This document shows, in pieces, positions 59,448 to 64,000 of a stretch of 64,000 nt of DNA. The DNA is from [Pseudopropionibacterium] massiliense (GTDB lineage: Bacteria; Actinomycetota; Actinomycetes; Propionibacteriales; Propionibacteriaceae): NCBI RefSeq assembly GCF_900607225.1, contig NZ_LR027842.1, positions 92,539 to 156,538 of the forward strand, in the 5' to 3' direction. Numbering within the stretch: position 1 is the stretch's first letter; each line of letters begins with the position of its first letter. Made by a program: the position numbers and the translations under genes. The notes below the pieces were generated by a model that was given only the letters and a program-made list of their open reading frames with translations, made no database searches and had not been told where the DNA came from.

Positions 59448-59507
59448 GGGCCGATCCTAGAGGCTCCACGGGCGGGGAATCCCCTGAGGTGGTCACCCCA
59501 TCCCGAA

Positions 59508-59760
59508 GCTGGTTGAGCCGGCCTGTTCGCTCTGCGAGTGGGTCGTGTCGAAACCATCTCATCCCCAAGCTGGTTGAGCCGGCCTGCGAGCGTCAGCGAG
59601 TGGGTCGTGTCGAAACCATGGTGACCTTGTCTGGGGTCTTGGGGGCGGGTTCTACTCACCGGGTGCCAGTAGTGGTTTCGACTCAGCCGTTCGCTTCGCT
59701 CACGTGCTGGCTCAACCAGCTTCGGAGAAGGAGGGTTCACGTCCCGGCTCAACCAGCTTC
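59508..59760. repeat. Cluster of GGTTGAGCC/GTCGAAACC repeat units upstream of the ileS leader
   Basis: Direct units at about 59508-59560 and 59570-59621 (GCTGGTTGAGCCGGCCTG to GTCGAAACCAT), an inverted unit 59672-59723 (GTGGTTTCGACTCAGCC to GGCTCAACCAGC) and a half-unit to 59760. No gene lies between 59448 and 59993 other than this cluster and the T-box. Confidence 0.75.
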
Positions 59761-59764
59761 GGGA

Positions 59765-59993
59765 AAAGAGGGATCCTCTCGAATTGCCCGATTCGGATGT
59801 CTCGCGCATACTTGATCCCGCATCGCAAGGCATTGATGGGGCCATCACCCCGGAGCTGCCGGAAGAACGGCGCACGCTCACTAGACCCGGCCGCGATCGA
59901 CAATCGAGTGGGACGCCCAGCGCGTCCAAGGAGGGTGGTACCGCGGGTTCCGGCTCGTCCCTCCGGTTCGTCCAGCCAACAACCGAGGTACCG
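59765..59993 (+). promoter_or_regulatory. T-box leader of ileS
   Basis: AGGGTGGTACCGCGG at about 59933-59947 is the canonical T-box sequence that pairs with the tRNA acceptor end; AAGGAGGGTGG faces CGTCCCTCC across it, forming the antisequestrator/antiterminator. An AGAGG-GAT-CCTCT hairpin near 59768-59780 contains an ATC that may be the isoleucine specifier in a short stem I, as known for actinobacterial ileS T-boxes. GAGGT before the ATG is the likely regulated ribosome-binding site. No classical terminator with T-run is visible, so translational control is favoured. Confidence 0.88.
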
Positions 59994-62900
59994 ATGAGTT
60001 CCTACAACGCAGTCCCCGCAACCGTTGATTTCCCCGCCCTGGAGCGCGAGATCATCGCCTTGTGGACTGAACGCGACACCTTCGCGAAGTCCCTCGAGAG
60101 CACCCGCGACGGCAAACCGTGGACCTTCTACGAGGGCCCGCCGACCGCCAACGGCATGCCCGGGACGCACCACATCGAGGCCCGCGTCTTCAAGGACCTG
60201 TTCCCGCGCTTCAAGACGATGCAGGGCTACCGCGTCGACCGCAAGGCCGGCTGGGACTGCCACGGCCTGCCCGTCGAACTCGCCGTCGAGAAGGAACTCG
60301 GTTTCTCCGGCAAACCCGACATCGAGGCCTACGGGGTGGAGCCGTTCAACGCGAAGTGCCGCGAATCGGTGCTGCGGCACGTCGACGCCTTCGCCGAGCT
60401 GACCCGCCGCATGGGCTACTGGGTGAACCTCGACGAGGCCTACGTCACCATGACCCCCGACTACGTGCAGTCGTGCTGGTGGGCGCTCAAGAAGATCTTC
60501 GACAAGGGCCTCCTCCAGGAGGACTACCGGGTGGCCCCGTACTGCCCGCGATGCGGCACCACCTTGTCCGACCACGAACTCGCGCAGGGCTACGAGGACG
60601 TCACCGACCCGTCGGTCTACGTGCGTTTCCCCGTCACATCCGGGCCGCTCGCCGGCCAGGCCGACCTGCTGGTGTGGACCACCACCCCCTGGACGCTGGT
60701 CTCCAACACCGCGGTCGCGGTGCATCCCGACGTCGACTACGTCGTCGGCACGCATCCCGAGCAGGGAAGCCTCGTGGTCGCGGAACCGCTGTTCGACGCG
60801 GTGCTGGGCGAGGAGTGGACGCGCGGCCGCTCGTTCAAGGGCTCCGAGATGGAACGCTGGGACTACCAGCGCCCCTTCGACCTGGTCGAGTTCCCCGCCC
60901 CCGCCAACTACATCGTGCTGGCCGACTACGTCACCACCTCCGACGGCACCGGCCTGGTGCACCAGGCGCCCGCCTTCGGTGAGGACGACATGCTCGTGTG
61001 CCGCGCCTACGACCTGCCGTTCGTCAACCCGATCCGCGCCAACGGCGCCTTCGACGACGCCGTGAAACTGGTTGGCGGCGTCTTCTTCAAGGAAGCCGAC
61101 GCGCTCCTCGTCGACGACCTCACCCAGCGTGGCCTGCTGTTCCGCAGGCTCGACTACCTCCACTCCTACCCGCACTGCTGGCGCTGCCACACCGCGCTGC
61201 TGTACTACGCGCAGCCGTCGTGGTACATCCGCACCACCCGCATCAAGGACCAGCTGCTGGCGCAGAACGAGGCCACCACCTGGTATCCCGCCTCCATCAA
61301 GCACGGTCGCTACGGCGACTGGCTCAACAACAACATCGACTGGGCCCTGTCGCGCAGCCGCTACTGGGGCACGCCGCTGCCGATCTGGCGCAACATCGAC
61401 GACCCCACCGACCTGATCTGCGTCGGCTCCCTGGCCGAGCTCGGCGAACTGGCCGGCCGCGACCTCAGCTCCCTCGACCCGCACCGCCCCTTCATCGACG
61501 ACGTCGAGATCGTCCGCGACGGCGCCACCTACCGTCGCGTGCCCGAGGTGATCGACGCCTGGTTCGACTCCGGGTCGATGCCGTTCGCGCAGTGGGGCTA
61601 CCCGCACGTCCCCGGCTCCGCGGAGAAACTGGAGGCCAACTACCCGGCCGACTTCATCTGCGAGGCCATCGACCAGACCCGCGGCTGGTTCTACTCGCTG
61701 ATGGCGGTCGGCACCCTCGTCTTCGACGAGTCGAGCTACCGCAACGTCGTGTGCCTCGGCCACATCCTCGCCGAGGACGGCCGGAAGATGAGCAAACACT
61801 TCGGCAACATCCTGGAACCCATCCCGCTGATGGACACCCACGGCGCCGACGCGGTGCGCTGGTTCATGGCCTGCTCCGGGTCGCCGTGGATGGCGCGCCG
61901 CGTCGGCGATGTCACCATCGCCGAGACGGTCCGCAAGGTGCTGCTGACCTACTGGAACACCGTCGCCTTCCAGTCGCTGTACGCGCGCGCCTCCGGGTGG
62001 GAACCGGGCGCCTCCGTGCCCGCCGTCACCGACCGGCACGTCCTCGACCGCTGGCTGGTCTCGGCCACCAACGAACTGGTCCGCGACGTCACCGCCGCCC
62101 TCGACGACTTCGACACCCAGAGGGCCGGCGCGCTGCTCGCGGGCTTCATCGACGACCTGTCGAACTGGTACGTGCGCAGGTCGCGGAGACGTTTCTGGGC
62201 GGGCGAGGCCGGTGCGCTGGCGACCCTCCACGAAACCCTCGACGTCGTCACCCGGCTGATGGCCCCGATCATGCCGTTCGTCACGGAACGGGTGTGGCAG
62301 GACCTGTTCGCCGCCACCAACCCCGACGGCCCCGAGTCGGTGCACCTGGCCAGCTGGCCCGTCGCCGACGAGTCGCTGATCGATTCCGACCTCATGGGCG
62401 CGATGGCCACCGCCCGGCGGATCGTGGAGCTGGGGCGCGCGGCCCGCGCCGAGTCGCGCATGAAGGTGCGGCAGGTGCTCAAACGGATGCTCGTGCCGAC
62501 GGCCGCCCTGGCGGAGCTGACCAAGGAACTCGTCGCCGAGGTGCGTTCCGAACTGAACGTCCAGGACATCGCGTCGTTCACCTCCGCCGGTGACCTCGTC
62601 GATCACATCGCCAAGGGCAACTTCCGGGCCCTGGGCAAACGGTTCGGGAAGCTCACCCCGAAGGTCGCGGCCGCGATCGCCGCGGCCGACGCCGCCCGGC
62701 TCGCCCGGGAACTGCGCGAGCACGGGAAGACGCGCATCGACCTCGACGGCGAATCGCTGGAGGTCTCCGTCGAGGAGGTGCTGCTCACCGAGCGCCCCCG
62801 CGACGGCTGGAGCGTGGTCAACGAGCAGGGCGAGACCGTCGCCCTCGACCTGGAGCTCACCCCAGAGCTGGTGCGCGCCGGCCGGGCCCGCGAGGTGATC

Positions 62901-63119
62901 CGGGTGATCCAGGAGGCCCGCAAGTCGTCGGGGCTCGACGTCTCCGACCGGATCCTGTTGCGCCTCGCCGCAAGCGCTGAGCTGCTGGAGGCGATCCGCG
63001 AACACGCCGACCTGATCGCCGACGAGGTCCTGGCCGTCGACCTGGAGCAGGGAGAGGTCGAGGACCCGACCGCGGAGGAACCGGAACTCGGCCTCAGGGT
63101 GAGGATCACCAAGGCCTGA
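59994..63119 (+). CDS. ileS: Isoleucyl-tRNA synthetase
   Basis: 1041 aa class I synthetase. HIGH-type motif within P-P-T-A-N-G-M-P-G-T-H-H near 49-60, K-M-S-K-H at 598-602 for ATP, W-T-T-T-P-W-T-L in the editing domain near 240, and zinc-like Cys pairs (C-P-R-C near 183, C-W-R-C near 397). The C-terminal region has the anticodon-binding domain with W-Y-V-R-R-S-R. The length and H-H/K-M-S-K-H form fit the eukaryote-like actinobacterial IleRS type (mupirocin-resistant lineage by family knowledge). Start at ATG 59994 after the T-box. Confidence 0.97.
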   Translation: MSSYNAVPATVDFPALEREIIALWTERDTFAKSLESTRDGKPWTFYEGPPTANGMPGTHHIEARVFKDLFPRFKTMQGYRVDRKAGWDCHGLPVELAVEKELGFSGKPDIEAYGVEPFNAKCRESVLRHVDAFAELTRRMGYWVNLDEAYVTMTPDYVQSCWWALKKIFDKGLLQEDYRVAPYCPRCGTTLSDHELAQGYEDVTDPSVYVRFPVTSGPLAGQADLLVWTTTPWTLVSNTAVAVHPDVDYVVGTHPEQGSLVVAEPLFDAVLGEEWTRGRSFKGSEMERWDYQRPFDLVEFPAPANYIVLADYVTTSDGTGLVHQAPAFGEDDMLVCRAYDLPFVNPIRANGAFDDAVKLVGGVFFKEADALLVDDLTQRGLLFRRLDYLHSYPHCWRCHTALLYYAQPSWYIRTTRIKDQLLAQNEATTWYPASIKHGRYGDWLNNNIDWALSRSRYWGTPLPIWRNIDDPTDLICVGSLAELGELAGRDLSSLDPHRPFIDDVEIVRDGATYRRVPEVIDAWFDSGSMPFAQWGYPHVPGSAEKLEANYPADFICEAIDQTRGWFYSLMAVGTLVFDESSYRNVVCLGHILAEDGRKMSKHFGNILEPIPLMDTHGADAVRWFMACSGSPWMARRVGDVTIAETVRKVLLTYWNTVAFQSLYARASGWEPGASVPAVTDRHVLDRWLVSATNELVRDVTAALDDFDTQRAGALLAGFIDDLSNWYVRRSRRRFWAGEAGALATLHETLDVVTRLMAPIMPFVTERVWQDLFAATNPDGPESVHLASWPVADESLIDSDLMGAMATARRIVELGRAARAESRMKVRQVLKRMLVPTAALAELTKELVAEVRSELNVQDIASFTSAGDLVDHIAKGNFRALGKRFGKLTPKVAAAIAAADAARLARELREHGKTRIDLDGESLEVSVEEVLLTERPRDGWSVVNEQGETVALDLELTPELVRAGRAREVIRVIQEARKSSGLDVSDRILLRLAASAELLEAIREHADLIADEVLAVDLEQGEVEDPTAEEPELGLRVRITKA

Positions 63120-63132
63120 GAACAGCCCGGGG

Positions 63133-63183
63133 GTGGTTTCGACTCGGGTCGCTCGTTCCTCGCGCCCCGGCTCAACCGGCTTC
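63133..63183. repeat. GGTTTCGACTCGG...GGCTCAACC repeat unit after ileS
   Basis: One inverted-orientation unit (GTGGTTTCGACTCGGGTCGC to CGGCTCAACCGG). It starts 14 bases after the ileS stop and can fold into a stem, so it may terminate the transcript. Confidence 0.75.
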
Positions 63184-63314
63184 GCCCTTTCACTCGCTGC
63201 AGGTACTTGACAGGACAAATTCTGTTCCCTGTTTGGCTGCCCGGGGGTGTTCCGGCTCCACCGGTGCGCTTTCCGGCGTTAGGCTGAGGAGAAATCTGAC
63301 GACGGGAGAAGTCG

Positions 63315-64000
63315 ATGTCGCTTCCTTTGGGCCCTTGGCGGCTTACCTACACGCCCGGCCAGTGGTTGGTGCTGGCCGGGCCGCGTCTGGTCGCGGTCAT
63401 GCAGCCCGCGCCGCCGAAAATGTCGGTACTCGTGAACCAGTTGTGGACCGACATGCAGGGTGCCGGTTCGCTGGCATCGCTGCTCGAGGTGCTGCGCGGT
63501 TATTCCCTGGACCAGATGCCGGACTTCGCGGCGTTCGTCTGGGACGGCGGGTCGCTGCACGGCCTGGCCCGCGGCCGGATCTCCGTCGTGGACATGGCGA
63601 CGGGGCAGACCGCACTCGACGGGTCGGGGGCGCTCACCTGGCACGAGGCCCCGCTGGGAACCATCCGTGGACTTCGCGTCGACATGGGGGTCCTCGAATA
63701 CGACGCGCTTCTCCACCTACCTTTGATCATCGGGGCGGTCGGCGCCTCGGCGCTGCACCTGACCACCGATCCCGATCAGCTCGTGCGTCTGCCCGACACC
63801 GACCACCAGCTTCCCGAACCCGTCGTGCAACAACCCCAGCCCGTCTCCGAGCCGCTGCAACCCGTCAGCATGCCGGAAACCCAGCAGATGGCGGCCGCCC
63901 ACAGTGAGGACTCCCAGTTCCAACGTCCCGCCATGGGCTACGCCGACGAACCACAGCAGTACGGTCCCGTCGGCATCGGCGTGCAGGTCAACACCGGCGA
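63315..64000 (+). CDS. N-terminal part of a conserved actinobacterial protein, 3' truncated by the window edge
   Basis: Open from ATG 63315 (GGGAGA site) to the window end, 228 codons. It starts L-P-L-G-P-W-R-L-T-Y-T-P-G-Q-W-L-V-L-A-G-P, with a predicted beta-rich domain of about 150 aa (Q-L-W-T-D-M-Q-G, P-D-F-A-A-F-V-W-D-G-G, L-P-L-I-I-G-A-V-G-A-S) and then a Pro/Gln-rich linker. In relatives, a similar N-terminal domain plus linker precedes an FHA domain, but that part is not in the window, so I leave the function open. Confidence 0.7.
   Translation, partial: MSLPLGPWRLTYTPGQWLVLAGPRLVAVMQPAPPKMSVLVNQLWTDMQGAGSLASLLEVLRGYSLDQMPDFAAFVWDGGSLHGLARGRISVVDMATGQTALDGSGALTWHEAPLGTIRGLRVDMGVLEYDALLHLPLIIGAVGASALHLTTDPDQLVRLPDTDHQLPEPVVQQPQPVSEPLQPVSMPETQQMAAAHSEDSQFQRPAMGYADEPQQYGPVGIGVQVNTG

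Noticed and set aside
59712-63218. 1168-codon minus-strand open frame opposite ileS
   Set aside because: Complete shadow of a well-conserved synthetase; no domain or start signal.

Overview
The window is GC-rich, gene-dense actinobacterial chromosome. Short ATGA/GTGA gene overlaps, leaderless-looking starts, a type VII-secretion-style MinD ATPase, a LytR_C protein with its usual partner, and an ileS T-box all fit the Propionibacteriales. I infer an Arachnia/Pseudopropionibacterium-like member of the Propionibacteriaceae; the sequence alone does not prove genus or species. I found no tRNA, rRNA or CRISPR array.

Layout. 0-10.6 kb: three surface-adhesin paralogues (one only a C-terminal tail). 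All three stop exactly at an LPxTG-type pentapeptide with no membrane anchor. Between them lie a sirtuin, a YbaK-type editing protein, a CPBP protease bracketed by direct repeats, and a divergent two-component pair. 10.9-14.1 kb: a Pro-rich protein with a coupled MinD-like ATPase, then a HicA-like / HTH / DUF6941-like trio. 14.4-29.7 kb: a GH16 hydrolase and a surface-glycan locus with glycosyltransferases, a flippase, a large membrane protein, CDP-sugar and C-methyl-sugar enzymes, and a PIG-L deacetylase. 29.7-36 kb: a decayed accessory zone with two WD40 gene ends, a truncated ABC exporter, a broken IS5-family element, several small elements sharing that IS's terminal repeats, two frameshifted small membrane-protein genes, and an intact lower-GC pair encoding a small secreted protein and a cytosolic partner. 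36-40.7 kb: LytR_C and its partner, a HerA/DUF853 ATPase and an FtsX-type ABC exporter. 40.9-47.5 kb: two divergent FecCD/BtuFCD-type importers, each behind its own cobalamin riboswitch. 47.5-51.4 kb: a Phd/RelE-type toxin-antitoxin pair with an operator, then an AAA ATPase + TOPRIM-like + CxxC-protein operon that is a candidate defence system. 51.5-64 kb: aspartate kinase, an unusual histidine kinase with its regulator, a Gfo/Idh oxidoreductase, an AbiEi-like protein, a MalY-type lyase, T-box-controlled ileS and a truncated gene at the edge.

Four interspersed repeat families run through the window: (a) about 80-193 bp elements ended by GAGGCTTATTCACA-type inverted repeats, matching the ends of the broken IS; (b) about 50 bp GGTTGAGCC...GTCGAAACC units, free-standing and also inside family (a); (c) about 75 bp hairpins built on GGTTGCGCAGCACTCAACTC at gene 3' ends; (d) about 110-130 bp palindromic GCTGGCCTT/TTGTTCACGTTTGC units between genes. 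Start codons were chosen from ribosome-binding sites, ATGA couplings or -10 spacing, and differ from the longest frame where stated.
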